In this document: piece by piece, positions 22,407 to 31,077 of the stretch
Layout of the letters: each line of letters opens with the position of its first letter
Numbering within the stretch: the first letter of the stretch is position 1
DNA from: Pseudomonadota bacterium
Lineage (GTDB): Bacteria > Pseudomonadota > Alphaproteobacteria > Rhizobiales > Methylopilaceae
Length of the DNA: 37,660 bases
Direction: 5' to 3'
Assembly: GCA_023388965.1 (NCBI GenBank)
Contig: JAEWFF010000038.1
Span: 1 to 37,660, forward strand
Notes under the pieces: model-generated
What the model was told of the DNA's origin: nothing
Databases searched by the model: none
Seen by the model: only the letters and a program-made list of their open reading frames with translations
Made by a program: the position numbers and the translations under genes

Positions 22407-24184
22407 GCCGCCCCGGGACGCACGGGCACCGCCCGCACCAGACCGCGCACCGAATTGCCGAGATGGATTGCATCAGCTCTGTCCAGATCGCCCGGCATCA
22501 ATACGGCTTCCCGAGCGCGGCCCGTGGCGATCAGTTCCGCGCGCAGGGTTCCGGGCAGAAGACCACAGGACAAAGCGGGCGTCAGGAGAATGCCGCCGCG
22601 ATCGATAAAGAGATTGGTGAACGATCCTTCGGTCAGTTCGCCGCGCTCGTTGAGAAAGACGGCCTCGCCCGCACCCGCGGCTTTCGCGGCGGCGAGCGCG
22701 CTGTCGTAACGCGCGCGCCGCGTCGTCTTGTGGTGCAGCAGCGGATCGGACGAATCCATCCGCTCCGGTGCAATGACAAAGGACAGCGATTTCATTTCGC
22801 CGAGCGGGGCAGCAGCTGTCTCGACCTCGCCGCTTGCGTGCAGGACGAGGCGCACGCGTTGCGGCGGCTTGCAGCTGCGTACGGCCTCTTCAAGGGCGCG
22901 CTCGATCTTGCGCGCATCGTATGCGATCTCGAAAAACGCAGCGGAGGTTTCGAGGCGCTCCAGATGGCGCTCGCGCAATGCAAATCCCTTCTCGTCCCAG
23001 CGGAAGGTCTCGATCAGCCCGATGGGCTTTTGAACTTCGCGGAAGAAGCGCAGTTTCAGCAGCGCCTCGTCATATTCGCCCTCGAGTTTCGAATCCGCGA
23101 CGATGCCGCCCCCGATGCCGATCTCGCCGCGTCCGTCCGTACCGATCACGGCGGTGCGGATCGCGACATTGAACGAGAAATCGCCGTCCGGCGCAGCGTA
23201 GCCGATCGAGCCGCAATAAAGGCCGCGCGGACCTTTCTCGACCTCATGGATGATCTGCATGGCGCGGATCTTCGGCGCGCCCGTCACCGAACCGCAGGGA
23301 AACAGCGCGCGCAGCACGCCGCCGAAACCGACATCCTCGCGCAATCTCGCCGACACCGTGGATGTCATCTGATGCAGCGATCTGTACGTCTCGATCTCGA
23401 ACAGGCCGTCAACCTCGACCGTGCCGATCTCCGCGACGCGGCCGAGATCGTTGCGCAGAAGATCGACGATCATCAGGTTCTCGGCGCGCGATTTCTCGTC
23501 CGATTGCAATTCGCGTTTCAGTGCCTCGTCCTCGGCCGCCTCGCGCCCGCGCCTAATCGTGCCTTTCATCGGCCGCGTAACGACGCGCTCGCCGCGCCGT
23601 TCGATGAATAGTTCGGGCGAGAGCGACAGCACGGTCTGCGCGCCGGTTTCGATCAGCGCGCCATGGGCGACCGGCTGGCGTGCGCACAGCGCGCGATAAA
23701 GCGCGACCGGATCGCCCCGCATGGCAAAGCGCGCCAGCATTGTCAGGTTGATCTGGTAGACGTCGCCGGCGTGGATATAGTCCATCACGCGCTTGAATGC
23801 GGCCTCGTAATCGGCGCGCGACATCGAGAATGAAATGTCATCGACCTCCGCGCCGCCGGCGGGAGCATGTGCGGCAAGCCATTCATCCGCGTGCGCGCGT
23901 TCCATGATCTTCGGCGCGTCGAAGATGCCGAGCCAGAGCAGCGGGCGCTCGCTCAGCGGCGGCAAAAGCGCGGCAAGGCGCTCCTCGAAGCTCATCCCGA
24001 GTTCGTAGGCGAGATAGCCCGCGACATGCCAGCCATCGGCAAGCGCGGTTTCCGCCTCTTCGATGAGTGCCGGAACGAAGGACGGGTCGCGCGTCGTCAA
24101 TACGCGTTCGGGGTTTTCGAACAGGAGGCTGCGCCCGGCATCCTCCGAATTGTCGTGCAGCAGCACGGTTCCGGGCGCGATCAT
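22403..24184 (-). CDS. pabB: Aminodeoxychorismate synthase component I fused to aminodeoxychorismate lyase (PabB-PabC)
   Basis: Fusion enzyme for the p-aminobenzoate branch of folate synthesis, 593 residues. Residues about 1-385 are the chorismate-binding domain, with the PabB-type lysine in RPMKGTIRRGR, then DEKSRAENLMIVDLLRNDLGR, GSVTGAPKIRAM and GGGIVADSKLEGEYDE. Residues about 390-593 are a class IV PLP aminotransferase/lyase with the PLP Lys in HHKTTRRARYD and FLNERGELTEGSFTNLF. The glutamine amidotransferase PabA is not nearby. The start is ATG 24184; the frame extends 16 codons further into ynfA and is ignored. It is the last gene of a four-gene operon, 4 bp after ynfA. Confidence 0.94.
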   Translation of the reverse strand: MIAPGTVLLHDNSEDAGRSLLFENPERVLTTRDPSFVPALIEEAETALADGWHVAGYLAYELGMSFEERLAALLPPLSERPLLWLGIFDAPKIMERAHADEWLAAHAPAGGAEVDDISFSMSRADYEAAFKRVMDYIHAGDVYQINLTMLARFAMRGDPVALYRALCARQPVAHGALIETGAQTVLSLSPELFIERRGERVVTRPMKGTIRRGREAAEDEALKRELQSDEKSRAENLMIVDLLRNDLGRVAEIGTVEVDGLFEIETYRSLHQMTSTVSARLREDVGFGGVLRALFPCGSVTGAPKIRAMQIIHEVEKGPRGLYCGSIGYAAPDGDFSFNVAIRTAVIGTDGRGEIGIGGGIVADSKLEGEYDEALLKLRFFREVQKPIGLIETFRWDEKGFALRERHLERLETSAAFFEIAYDARKIERALEEAVRSCKPPQRVRLVLHASGEVETAAAPLGEMKSLSFVIAPERMDSSDPLLHHKTTRRARYDSALAAAKAAGAGEAVFLNERGELTEGSFTNLFIDRGGILLTPALSCGLLPGTLRAELIATGRAREAVLMPGDLDRADAIHLGNSVRGLVRAVPVRPGAA

Positions 24185-24188
24185 GGCG

Positions 24189-24515
24189 TCAGGCCGCGCG
24201 CGGCACGGCGATGATGACGGCCGCGCCGACAAGGCAGATGCCCGCGCCGATCAGGTCCCATCTGTCGGGGCGTATGTTCTCCATCGCCCACAGCCAGACG
24301 AGCGATGCGGCGATGTAGATACCGCCATAGGCGGCATAGGCCCGCCCCGCCGCGCTGGTGTCGATCAGGGTCAGAAGCCAGGCGAATGCAGCGAGCGATA
24401 TCATGCCCGGCACGAGCCAGAGCGCGCTGCGGTCAAGACGCAGCCACGCCCAGAACGAGAAACAGCCGGCGATCTCCGCCACAGCCGCGAGCGCATAGAC
24501 GAGCCCGGTTTTCAT
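24189..24515 (-). CDS. ynfA: YnfA/UPF0060 family small membrane transporter-like protein
   Basis: 108 residues with four predicted helices: LVYALAAVAEIAGCFSFWAW, LVPGMISLAAFAWLLTL, YGGIYIAASLVWLWAM and LIGAGICLVGAAVIIAV. The family motif AAYGGIYI is present, as is RPDRWDLIG before the last helix. UPF0060 is related to small multidrug-resistance proteins; the physiological substrate is not established. The start overlaps the stop of the EI24 gene by 4 bp, and pabB follows after 4 bp. Confidence 0.93.
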   Translation of the reverse strand: MKTGLVYALAAVAEIAGCFSFWAWLRLDRSALWLVPGMISLAAFAWLLTLIDTSAAGRAYAAYGGIYIAASLVWLWAMENIRPDRWDLIGAGICLVGAAVIIAVPRAA

Positions 24516-25174
24516 CGCGTGCGGCCCAGTCCCTTGAACACATGCACCATGAAGGCCGAGGCGACCAGAGGCGTCGCGAGGTTGAGGATCGGAACCGCCA
24601 TGAATGCTGCGATCAGCAGTCCGCCCGTAAAGACGCGGCCGCGATGCTGCCGCCGCAGCGCGCGGGCTTCCTCTTCCGGCATGAAGCGCATGGCGGCGAA
24701 TTCGAAATATTCGCGGCCGAGCAGATAGCCGTTGGCGAGCCACCAGGCGGCGATATTGACGCCCGGAACGAGCAGCAGGAACAGCGCGCCGATATTGACG
24801 ACGAGCACGACAAGGGCGAAGCGCACGGCAAGATAGATCGAGCGCCCGGTCGGCAGTTCGATTCCGGCCGGGTCCGTCGGGTAATGACGCGTCTCGACCA
24901 GCGACGCGATGCGGTCCTGATAGAAACCGGCAACGAGCGAGACGACCGGCGGGACGAGGAAGAACAGTGCGACCACGATGCCGAGGCCGGACAGGATGCT
25001 GGCGGCGAGATCGTAATTCTGGTTGGAAAAATCGATCAGCCGCGCGGCGATCGTCTGCAGCAGCACGCCGAGCAGGATCAGGAAGACGAGCGCGAGCCCG
25101 ACCGTCTTGAGAAGGATCGAGCGGAAGGGCGGTGAGAAGGCCTGCCGCAGCGCGAGAACCGCGTGGTTGATCAT
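24512..25174 (-). CDS. EI24/CysZ-like integral membrane protein
   Basis: 220 residues of a polytopic membrane protein. Hydrophobic segments include LLKTVGLALVFLILLGVLL, LSGLGIVVALFFLVPPVVSL, FALVVLVVNIGALFLLLVP and a C-terminal pair around AAFMAVPILNLATPLVASAF. LLVPGVNIAAWWLANGYLLG followed by REYFEFAAMR is typical of the EI24 family, which includes the sulfate transporter CysZ. Whether this copy moves sulfate is not shown. It overlaps the YiiX-like gene upstream and ynfA downstream by 4 bp each (ATGA), so the three are translationally coupled. Confidence 0.88.
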   Translation of the reverse strand: MINHAVLALRQAFSPPFRSILLKTVGLALVFLILLGVLLQTIAARLIDFSNQNYDLAASILSGLGIVVALFFLVPPVVSLVAGFYQDRIASLVETRHYPTDPAGIELPTGRSIYLAVRFALVVLVVNIGALFLLLVPGVNIAAWWLANGYLLGREYFEFAAMRFMPEEEARALRRQHRGRVFTGGLLIAAFMAVPILNLATPLVASAFMVHVFKGLGRTR

Positions 25175-25956
25175 GACGCAAGTTCCTCCGGCTCCGGCGG
25201 GCGGCGCCAGCGCAGTTCCCGATAGTCGAAGCCGGATTCGATGGTCGGCTTGATGACCGAGAAATAGGGCGAGAGGTCAAAGTCGCGCGGCGTGTAGAGC
25301 GAATAATGGCGTATGTGCAAAATCTCGGATCGCTGCTGGCGCTTGCGGCTCGTCGTGGCGGTCGCGCGGGTGATTTTCGGCAGGACCGGATATTTGATCG
25401 CCTCGAAGGCCTGCGCGATCAGGGTCGAGCAGATCGCCCGCGTCGGATCGCCCGAGCCCAGTGCGAGCATGCGGCGCCGGAAGCGCACCGGCACCGGCGG
25501 CTTGGGAATAAGATAGCGCGCGAGATCGACGACGTTCTTGGTGTCGTATTCGAGGCCGATGCGGGAGATCATGAAATCGATCACCGCCTTGCGGCCGGTC
25601 TGGTCGAGCCCGACGGGCCGGCAGATGCGCGTCTGCGCCTGTTCGTATTTGGTCAGCGGCACGGCGATGCAGCCGTCCTTGACGTCGACCTCGATCAGCA
25701 TGTGCGGATCGCCGGAGCCGAGTTCGTCGCCGATATAGAGCGCTGAATGGCTCCACGTCGATTGCGTGAGATATTTGATGATGCCGGCGACGCGGGTCGA
25801 GCCCTCGACCAGAACGACATCGCCGGGCCGCAAAACCTGGCGCAGCTTGGCCGGGTCTGAGGTCGATGCCGGTTCGAAATCCTTGGATTGCTGCGTCAGG
25901 TAGCGGACGATGGCATCGCCGATGGTCCGCCGGACGGGATCGAATAGGGTGCCCAT
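25171..25956 (-). CDS. YiiX/YaeF-like permuted NlpC/P60 family hydrolase
   Basis: 261 residues from ATG 25956 (MGTLFDPVRRTIGDAIV). The order of conserved residues is that of the circularly permuted papain-like group. RPGDVVLVEGSTRVAGIIKY and the catalytic His in STWSHSALYIGD come first, and the catalytic Cys in RAICSTLIAQAF comes near the C-terminus. No clear signal peptide is seen. Such enzymes cleave peptidoglycan peptides or lipid/amide bonds; the substrate here is unknown. It opens the operon that ends with pabB. The frame extends 24 codons upstream into the repeat at 26005, which I discount. No strong ribosome binding site is visible. Confidence 0.85.
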   Translation of the reverse strand: MGTLFDPVRRTIGDAIVRYLTQQSKDFEPASTSDPAKLRQVLRPGDVVLVEGSTRVAGIIKYLTQSTWSHSALYIGDELGSGDPHMLIEVDVKDGCIAVPLTKYEQAQTRICRPVGLDQTGRKAVIDFMISRIGLEYDTKNVVDLARYLIPKPPVPVRFRRRMLALGSGDPTRAICSTLIAQAFEAIKYPVLPKITRATATTSRKRQQRSEILHIRHYSLYTPRDFDLSPYFSVIKPTIESGFDYRELRWRRPPEPEELAS

Positions 25957-26004
25957 GGCAAAGAGACAGCGGAAATGCGCGCCGGGATCAAGAGGGGAAC
26001 CCGC

Positions 26005-26124
26005 GTGTCCCGGGGCGATGCGGAGCATCGAGCCCGGGACCCAGGAGCAAAGTGCGGCTTCGTCGCTCCGTAATATCTGGACCCCGGATCAGCGCCGCGC
26101 CAAGCGCGGCTTGTCCGGGGAACG
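26005..26124. repeat. Composite palindromic intergenic element between pheT and the YiiX-like gene
   Basis: Two nested hairpins lie side by side. The first has arms GTCCCGGG (26007-26014) and CCCGGGAC (26033-26040) around CGATGC-GGA-GCATCG. The second has arms CCCCGGA (26082-26088) and TCCGGGG (26114-26120) around GCCGCGC-CAA-GCGCGGC. It ends one base before the pheT stop (26125) and shares CCGGGACCCA with the element at 22295-22406. It may terminate pheT transcripts. Confidence 0.7.
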
Positions 26125-28518
26125 TCAGCCCCGCAGCGTCGCGCCCGTCGCTTTCATCACGCCGGCGACGATCCTGTCGGCGACGGAATCGATCTCGGCA
26201 TCGGTCATGGTCTTGTCGCGCGGCTGCAAAGTCACTCTCACGGCGACCGATTTCTTATCCTCCGGCACGCCCTTGCCCTCATAGACGTCGAACACATCGC
26301 TGTGGGAAATGAGCGCGCGCCCTGCCTGCGCCACCGCTTTGAGAATGTCGGCGGCCTTGACCGCACGGTCGACCACGAACGCGAAATCGCGGCTGACCGG
26401 CATCAGGTCGGAGATGTCGAGCGGCGGCCTCGCTTTGGTCGCCTTGGCTTTGGCGGCCGGGAGATTATCCAGCACGATCTCCATCGCCGCGAGCGGGCCT
26501 TCGGCGCCGAGCTGTTTCAGAACGGCCGGATGCAGTTCGCCGAAATGGCCGAACACGTTCTGCGGGCCGAGCTGGAGCGTTCCGGAGCGTCCGGGATGGA
26601 ACCATGCCGGCGCGCCGGGAACCACCTGCACGCGGGCCGGGTCGAGCCCAAGCGCCGACAGCAGGACAAGCGCGTCGGATTTCGCGTCGAACACGTCCGG
26701 CGCTTTCGGCCGCGACCAATGGTCCGGCGCGCCACGCCGGAGCGTTGCGGCGGCAAGGCGCTGATCGTCCGGCCCGTCGCCGAGAAAAATCTGGCCGAGC
26801 TCGAACAGAGCGACATCGGGGAAGCCGCGGTCGGCATTTTTCTGCGCGGCGGCGATCAGGCCGGGCAGCAGGCTCGGCCGCATATCGGAGAGATCGGAGG
26901 CGATCGGGTTGGCGAGTGCGAGTTCGGGCTTGCCGCCGCCGAAAATCGTGGCGCTGGCGTTCGAGATGAACGACCAGGTGATCGCCTCGGAAAGGCCGTT
27001 GGCGGCCAGCGCGCGGCGGCCGGTGGCGGCGCGCTTTTGCAGCGGCGTGCGTACGGCTTTCGAGATCGAGAGGGATTTCGGCAGCGGAACGGAGGTGATC
27101 CGGTCGAGGCCGACAATGCGTACAACCTCCTCGACAAGATCGGCCTTGCCGAAAATGTCGGGGCGCCAGCTCGGCGCGGTGACGTTCACCACCTCGCCGG
27201 AACCCGAAACCGCAAAACCGAGCCGTTCGAGAACGGAGCGGATTTCGGCATGCGGCAGATCGAGGCCGGTAAGGCGTTTCACCTCCGCGAGTGGGAAGGC
27301 GATTTCGGCATTCTCATGCGCGACGCTGCCGGCAAGGAAAATCTCCGATGCCTCGCCGCCGCACAGATCGAGCACGAACTGGGTCGCAAGTTCGAGGCCC
27401 GGCAGCGTGAAGGCCGGATCGACGCCGCGTTCGAAACGATGGCGTGCATCCGAATGAATGCCGAGCGCGCGGCCCGTACGGGCAATGTTGAGCGGGCTCC
27501 ACAGCGCGCTCTCGATCAGCACATCGACCGTCGCGTCCGTGCATCCCGTGCTTTCGCCGCCCATGATGCCGGCGAGCGACTGCGGGCCGTTACCGTCGGC
27601 GATGACGACCATGCTGCCGTCGAGCGTGTAGGTCTTGCCGTCGAGCGCGGTGAGGCTTTCGCCCTTCGCCGCGCGGCGTACGGAAAGATCACCCTTCACC
27701 TTGGCGGCGTCGAACACATGCAGCGGGCGGGCACGGTCCACGGTCAGAAGATTGGTGATGTCGACCAAAGCATTGATCGGGCGCAGGCCGACGGCGCGCA
27801 ATTTCTTCTGCAGCCAGTCCGGCGAGGGGCCGTTCTTCACCCCGCGCACCATTCTGAGGGCAAAGGCCGGCGCGAGCGCCGCATCGTCGAGATCGAGCGT
27901 CACTTTCACCGGGCAGGGAAAAGCGCCCTTGACCGGCTGCGGTTCAGCGGTGGTGCGGGTGCCGGTTCCGGCGGCGGCAAGATCGCGCGCGACGCCCGAT
28001 ACGCCGAGGCAGTCCGGCCGGTTCGGCGTCACCGCGATCTCGATCACCGGATCGTCGAGCCCCATCAGCGGCGCGAAGGGCGTGCCGATCGGTGTGCCGT
28101 CCGGCATTTCGATGATGCCGGTGTGCTCGTTGGACAGGCCCATTTCGCGCTCGGACACCATCATGCCCGAGCTTTTTTCGCCGCGGATTTCGCCGGCCTT
28201 CAGCACGAGGCCCGAACCGGGAATCGTCGTGCCCTCGGCGGCGAACACGCCGACCATGCCCGTACGCGCATTCGGCGCGCCGCACACGACCTGCACGGCC
28301 TTCCCGTCGCCGGCATCGACTTTCAGCACCTGCAATTTGTCGGCATTGGGGTGGCGCGCGGCCTCCAGCACCTTTGCGGTGACGAACGGCGCCAGCTCCG
28401 TCGCGCGGTCCTCGACGGCCTCGACCTCAAGCCCGACCTGCGTCAGCGCGTCGGTAATGACATCGAGCGAGGCATCTGTCTTCAGATGTTCTTTGAGCCA
28501 GGAAAGAGAGAACTTCAC
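26125..28518 (-). CDS. pheT: Phenylalanine-tRNA ligase beta subunit
   Basis: Beta chain of the tetrameric phenylalanyl-tRNA synthetase, 797 residues. The N-terminus KFSLSWLKEHL is followed by the tRNA-binding OB domain (residues about 40-150, with LQVLKVDAGDGKAVQVVCGAPN). Next come B3/B4 editing and B5 segments (ALVDITNLLTVDRARPLHVFD; AEIRSVLERLGF) and a C-terminal anticodon-binding ferredoxin-like domain (DISDLMPVSRDFAFVVD). The start is GTG 28518, overlapping the pheS stop as GTGA, so translation is coupled. The open frame runs on upstream but only antisense to, or over, pheS. Confidence 0.97.
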   Translation of the reverse strand: MKFSLSWLKEHLKTDASLDVITDALTQVGLEVEAVEDRATELAPFVTAKVLEAARHPNADKLQVLKVDAGDGKAVQVVCGAPNARTGMVGVFAAEGTTIPGSGLVLKAGEIRGEKSSGMMVSEREMGLSNEHTGIIEMPDGTPIGTPFAPLMGLDDPVIEIAVTPNRPDCLGVSGVARDLAAAGTGTRTTAEPQPVKGAFPCPVKVTLDLDDAALAPAFALRMVRGVKNGPSPDWLQKKLRAVGLRPINALVDITNLLTVDRARPLHVFDAAKVKGDLSVRRAAKGESLTALDGKTYTLDGSMVVIADGNGPQSLAGIMGGESTGCTDATVDVLIESALWSPLNIARTGRALGIHSDARHRFERGVDPAFTLPGLELATQFVLDLCGGEASEIFLAGSVAHENAEIAFPLAEVKRLTGLDLPHAEIRSVLERLGFAVSGSGEVVNVTAPSWRPDIFGKADLVEEVVRIVGLDRITSVPLPKSLSISKAVRTPLQKRAATGRRALAANGLSEAITWSFISNASATIFGGGKPELALANPIASDLSDMRPSLLPGLIAAAQKNADRGFPDVALFELGQIFLGDGPDDQRLAAATLRRGAPDHWSRPKAPDVFDAKSDALVLLSALGLDPARVQVVPGAPAWFHPGRSGTLQLGPQNVFGHFGELHPAVLKQLGAEGPLAAMEIVLDNLPAAKAKATKARPPLDISDLMPVSRDFAFVVDRAVKAADILKAVAQAGRALISHSDVFDVYEGKGVPEDKKSVAVRVTLQPRDKTMTDAEIDSVADRIVAGVMKATGATLRG

Positions 28519-29597
28519 GAGCTCAGCCCTCCGAGCAAAGTCGGCAGGTCGAGCGGGCGGAAGCCGTAATGGTCGAGCCAGCGCACATCTGCTTCGAAAA
28601 AGGCGCGCAGGTCCGGCATGCCGTATTTCAGCATGGCCAGCCGGTCGATGCCCATGCCCCAGGCGAAGCCCTGATAGACATCGGGATCGAGCCCGCAATT
28701 TCGCAGCACGTTCGGATGCACCATTCCGCAGCCGAGAATTTCCATCCAGTCATTGCCTTGGCCGAACCGCACTTCGCTGCCCGAGCGGTCGCAGCGGATA
28801 TCGACTTCCATCGAAGGCTCGGTGAACGGGAAGAAGCTCGGCCGCATGCGCATTTCGACATCCGGCACTTCGAAGAAGGCCTTGGCGAATTCTTCGAGCG
28901 TCCATTTCAGCTGGCCGAGATGGGCCGTCTTGTCGATGACGAGGCCCTCGACCTGATGGAACATCGGCGTGTGCGTCTGGTCCGAATCGTTGCGGTAGGT
29001 ACGGCCGGGAATGATGACGCGGATCGGCGGCGGCGTGGCGCGCATGGTGCGGATCTGCACCGGCGAGGTGTGCGTGCGCAGAACCTTGCGCTCGCCGTTC
29101 GCGTCGGGCGGCAGGAAGAAGGTGTCGTGCATTTCGCGGGCGGGATGGCCGACCGGGAAATTGAGCGCGGTGAAATTGTGCTCGTCGTCCTCGACGTCCG
29201 GTCCTTCGGCGACCGAAAAACCGAGATCGGCGAAGATCGCGGCGATCTCTTCCGTCACCTGCGAGATGGGGTGGATGCGCCCGGCCTCGATGCCGGAGGG
29301 CCGCACGGACAAAGTCACGTCCACCGTCTCGGCGGCGAGCTTTGCCTCGAGGGCTGCGGAAGCGAGCCTGTCCTTGCGTTCGGCCAGCGTCCCGGCGACC
29401 CGGTCGCGCACCGCGTTGACGGCGGCGCCATGCGCCTTGCGCTCGTCGGGCGCAAGCGAACCCAGTTTGGCGAGTTCGGCGGAGATCGAGCCCTTCTTGC
29501 CGAGCGCGGACACGCGCACGGATTCGAGCGCCGCCTCATCGGAGGCGGCGGCGATTTCGGAAAGGATCGAGGCTTCGAGGCTGGAAAGATCGCTCAT
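28515..29597 (-). CDS. pheS: Phenylalanine-tRNA ligase alpha subunit
   Basis: Catalytic class II synthetase subunit, 360 residues. An N-terminal coiled-coil tRNA-binding arm (MSDLSSLEASILSEIAAA ... ALGKKGSISAELAKLG) precedes the catalytic core: FSVAEGPDVEDDEHNFTALN, motif 2 around TYRNDSDQTHTPMFHQVEGL, and motif 3 FAWGMGIDRLAMLKYGMPD. I chose the ATG at 29597; the frame extends 19 codons further, but these lie in a palindromic repeat. It follows rplT across a 120-bp gap filled by that repeat, and overlaps pheT. Confidence 0.97.
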   Translation of the reverse strand: MSDLSSLEASILSEIAAASDEAALESVRVSALGKKGSISAELAKLGSLAPDERKAHGAAVNAVRDRVAGTLAERKDRLASAALEAKLAAETVDVTLSVRPSGIEAGRIHPISQVTEEIAAIFADLGFSVAEGPDVEDDEHNFTALNFPVGHPAREMHDTFFLPPDANGERKVLRTHTSPVQIRTMRATPPPIRVIIPGRTYRNDSDQTHTPMFHQVEGLVIDKTAHLGQLKWTLEEFAKAFFEVPDVEMRMRPSFFPFTEPSMEVDIRCDRSGSEVRFGQGNDWMEILGCGMVHPNVLRNCGLDPDVYQGFAWGMGIDRLAMLKYGMPDLRAFFEADVRWLDHYGFRPLDLPTLLGGLSS

Positions 29598-29611
29598 CAA
29601 GGTTCCCGGAA

Positions 29612-29711
29612 AGGCGTCATCCTCGTCATGCCAGGGCTTGGCCCTGGCATCCACGAGTTGACGTTCCTTGCAAGGAACTCGTGGATGGCCGGGACAGGCC
29701 CGGCCATGACG
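29612..29711. repeat. Palindromic element between rplT and pheS
   Basis: This is a chain of hairpins: ATGCCAGGG (29628-29636) with CCCTGGCAT (29642-29650), an arm CCACGAGTT matched by AACTCGTGG, the perfect palindrome TTCCTTGCAAGGAA (29664-29677), and GGCCGGGACAGGCCCGGCC. It fills nearly all of the gap between rplT and pheS, where E. coli has a pheST attenuator. It might partly terminate or process the transcript. Confidence 0.7.
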
Positions 29712-29717
29712 GAGTGT

Positions 29718-30071
29718 TTAACCGAGGGCAGCCTTGGCCTGGGCGACGAGCGCCTGGAAGGCGGCCGGTTCGCGCACCGCGATGTCCGAGAGAACCTTGC
29801 GGTCGACCTGAACACCCGCTTTGCCGAGGCCGGCGATGAAGCGGGAATAGGTCAGGCCGCCTTCGCGGACAGCGGCGTTGATGCGCTGAATCCAGAGAGC
29901 GCGGAAGGTGCGCTTCTTGTTCTTGCGGTCGCGGTAGGCGTACTGCATCGAACGATCGACGGCGGCCTTGGCCGTGCGGATCGTGTTCTTGCGGCGGCCG
30001 CGGAAGCCCTTGGCGGCCTTGAGTGTCTTCTTGTGCTTGGCGTGCGAGGTAACGCCGCGTTTCACGCGCAT
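29718..30071 (-). CDS. rplT: 50S ribosomal protein L20
   Basis: Early-assembly 23S rRNA-binding protein, 117 residues. It has the family start MRVKRGVTSHAKHKK and the motif KGFRGRRKNTIRTAK, then YRDRKNKKRTFRALWIQRIN. In many bacteria L20 represses its own rpmI-rplT operon by binding the leader; no such leader structure is obvious here. It follows rpmI by 32 bp and is cotranscribed with it. Confidence 0.98.
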   Translation of the reverse strand: MRVKRGVTSHAKHKKTLKAAKGFRGRRKNTIRTAKAAVDRSMQYAYRDRKNKKRTFRALWIQRINAAVREGGLTYSRFIAGLGKAGVQVDRKVLSDIAVREPAAFQALVAQAKAALG

Positions 30072-30103
30072 GATCTGTCTCCTGAAAGGTTACGGGCGCT
30101 TGT

Positions 30104-30307
30104 TCAGCGGCTGCCGTAGGGGAGGAACTGGCGAACGATATTGGCGTCCGATTCACACAGAACCGTGGTGCCGCGCAGATCGGAGATCTGCTTCTTCGTG
30201 CGCTTGATCATGCCGTGGCGCTTGCCGGCCTGGGCCGACTTCACCTTGCCGGTGCCGGTCAGGCGAAAACGCTTCTTCGCCCCCGACTTGGTCTTCATTT
30301 TGGGCAT
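30104..30307 (-). CDS. rpmI: 50S ribosomal protein L35
   Basis: 67-residue basic protein, MPKMKTKSGAKKRFRLTG at the N-terminus and a lysine-rich middle (KRHGMIKRTKKQISDLRG). CAGGAG lies just before the ATG at 30307. A longer in-frame start at 30340 would add eleven residues not found in the family. The operon rpmI-rplT-pheS-pheT follows; infC is upstream but separated by a terminator. Confidence 0.97.
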   Translation of the reverse strand: MPKMKTKSGAKKRFRLTGTGKVKSAQAGKRHGMIKRTKKQISDLRGTTVLCESDANIVRQFLPYGSR

Positions 30308-30404
30308 TTGGCTCTCCTGAAAAAGGTGGCCGGCAGCCATGCCGCCGGCGAGCTGAACTCCCGCCAGCGGCAGCCCTTATCAGCCGGGCGGGAGAAGAGC
30401 GGGG

Positions 30405-30433
30405 TTCATAGCGGGTCGCAGGGGGGAAAACAA
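30405..30433 (-). promoter_or_regulatory. Candidate rpmI-rplT promoter
   Basis: On the minus strand TTGTTT (30433-30428) and TATGAA (30410-30405) have a 17-nt spacer. The -10 is identical to that proposed for rpsT. It lies after the infC terminator and about 100 nt before rpmI, so rpmI-rplT can be transcribed independently of infC. Confidence 0.45.
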
Positions 30434-30478
30434 GCGCGCGCCTTGCCGCAAACTAAGGGGCGGCAAACGAAAGCCCGC

Positions 30479-30506
30479 AAAACAAAAGCCCGCCGGCAGG
30501 CGGGCT
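30479..30506 (-). terminator. Intrinsic terminator of infC
   Basis: On the minus strand an 8-bp stem AGCCCGCC/GGCGGGCT with a 4-nt loop is followed by TTTTGTTTT. It starts about 30 bp after the infC stop and separates infC from rpmI, unlike the continuous infC-rpmI-rplT operon of E. coli. Confidence 0.85.
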
Positions 30507-30537
30507 CGCGTTTGGGGTGGCGGGAGCCTGCCCCGTC

Positions 30538-31077
30538 TCAGCGCGGGGCGAGGATCATCACCATCTGGCGGCCTTCGAGCGAAGGCTGGCTCTCGACCTT
30601 GGCGAGGTTCTGCACCTCGTCGCGCACGCGCCACAGAAGCTTCAGGCCGATGTCCTGATGCGCCATTTCGCGGCCGCGGAAGCGCAACGTCACCTTGACC
30701 TTGTCGCCTTCTTCGAAGAAGCGGCGCATGTTCTTCATCTTGGTGTCGTAGTCGTGGTCGTCGATGTTCGGGCGCATCTTGACCTCTTTGACCTCGACGG
30801 TCTTCTGGTTCTTGCGCGCTTCGGCGGCCTTCTTCTGGGCCGCGAACTTGTATTTTCCGTAGTCGAGGATCTTGCAGACCGGCGGCGCGGAATTGGGCGC
30901 AATTTCGACCAGATCGAGGCCCGCTTCCTCAGCGAGGGCGAGCGCCTCTTCGATGGCGGTCGGGCCGAGATTCTCGCCTTCGGCGCCGATCAACTGCACG
31001 GTCGGAACACGGATTTCGCGATTGACGCGAGGCCCTTCCTTCTGGACGGGCTGCATGGATCTCATAGGGCGGCGAAT
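30538..31077 (-). CDS. infC: Translation initiation factor IF-3, AUU start
   Basis: Binds the 30S subunit, checks the start codon and prevents subunit joining. It has 179 residues. The N-domain carries VQLIGAEGENLGPTAIEEAL and the linker and C-domain KMRPNIDDHDYDTKMKN and VTLRFRGREMAHQDIG. The first ATG (31065) is 19 nt from the AGGAGG, far too distant. An in-frame ATT at 31077-31075 is exactly 7 nt from it and yields I/MRRPMRSMQPV, which matches the MRRP-type start of alphaproteobacterial IF-3. The AUU start is the classical signal for IF-3 autoregulation, since IF-3 discriminates against it. The gene is followed by its own terminator. Confidence 0.96.
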   Translation of the reverse strand: MRRPMRSMQPVQKEGPRVNREIRVPTVQLIGAEGENLGPTAIEEALALAEEAGLDLVEIAPNSAPPVCKILDYGKYKFAAQKKAAEARKNQKTVEVKEVKMRPNIDDHDYDTKMKNMRRFFEEGDKVKVTLRFRGREMAHQDIGLKLLWRVRDEVQNLAKVESQPSLEGRQMVMILAPR

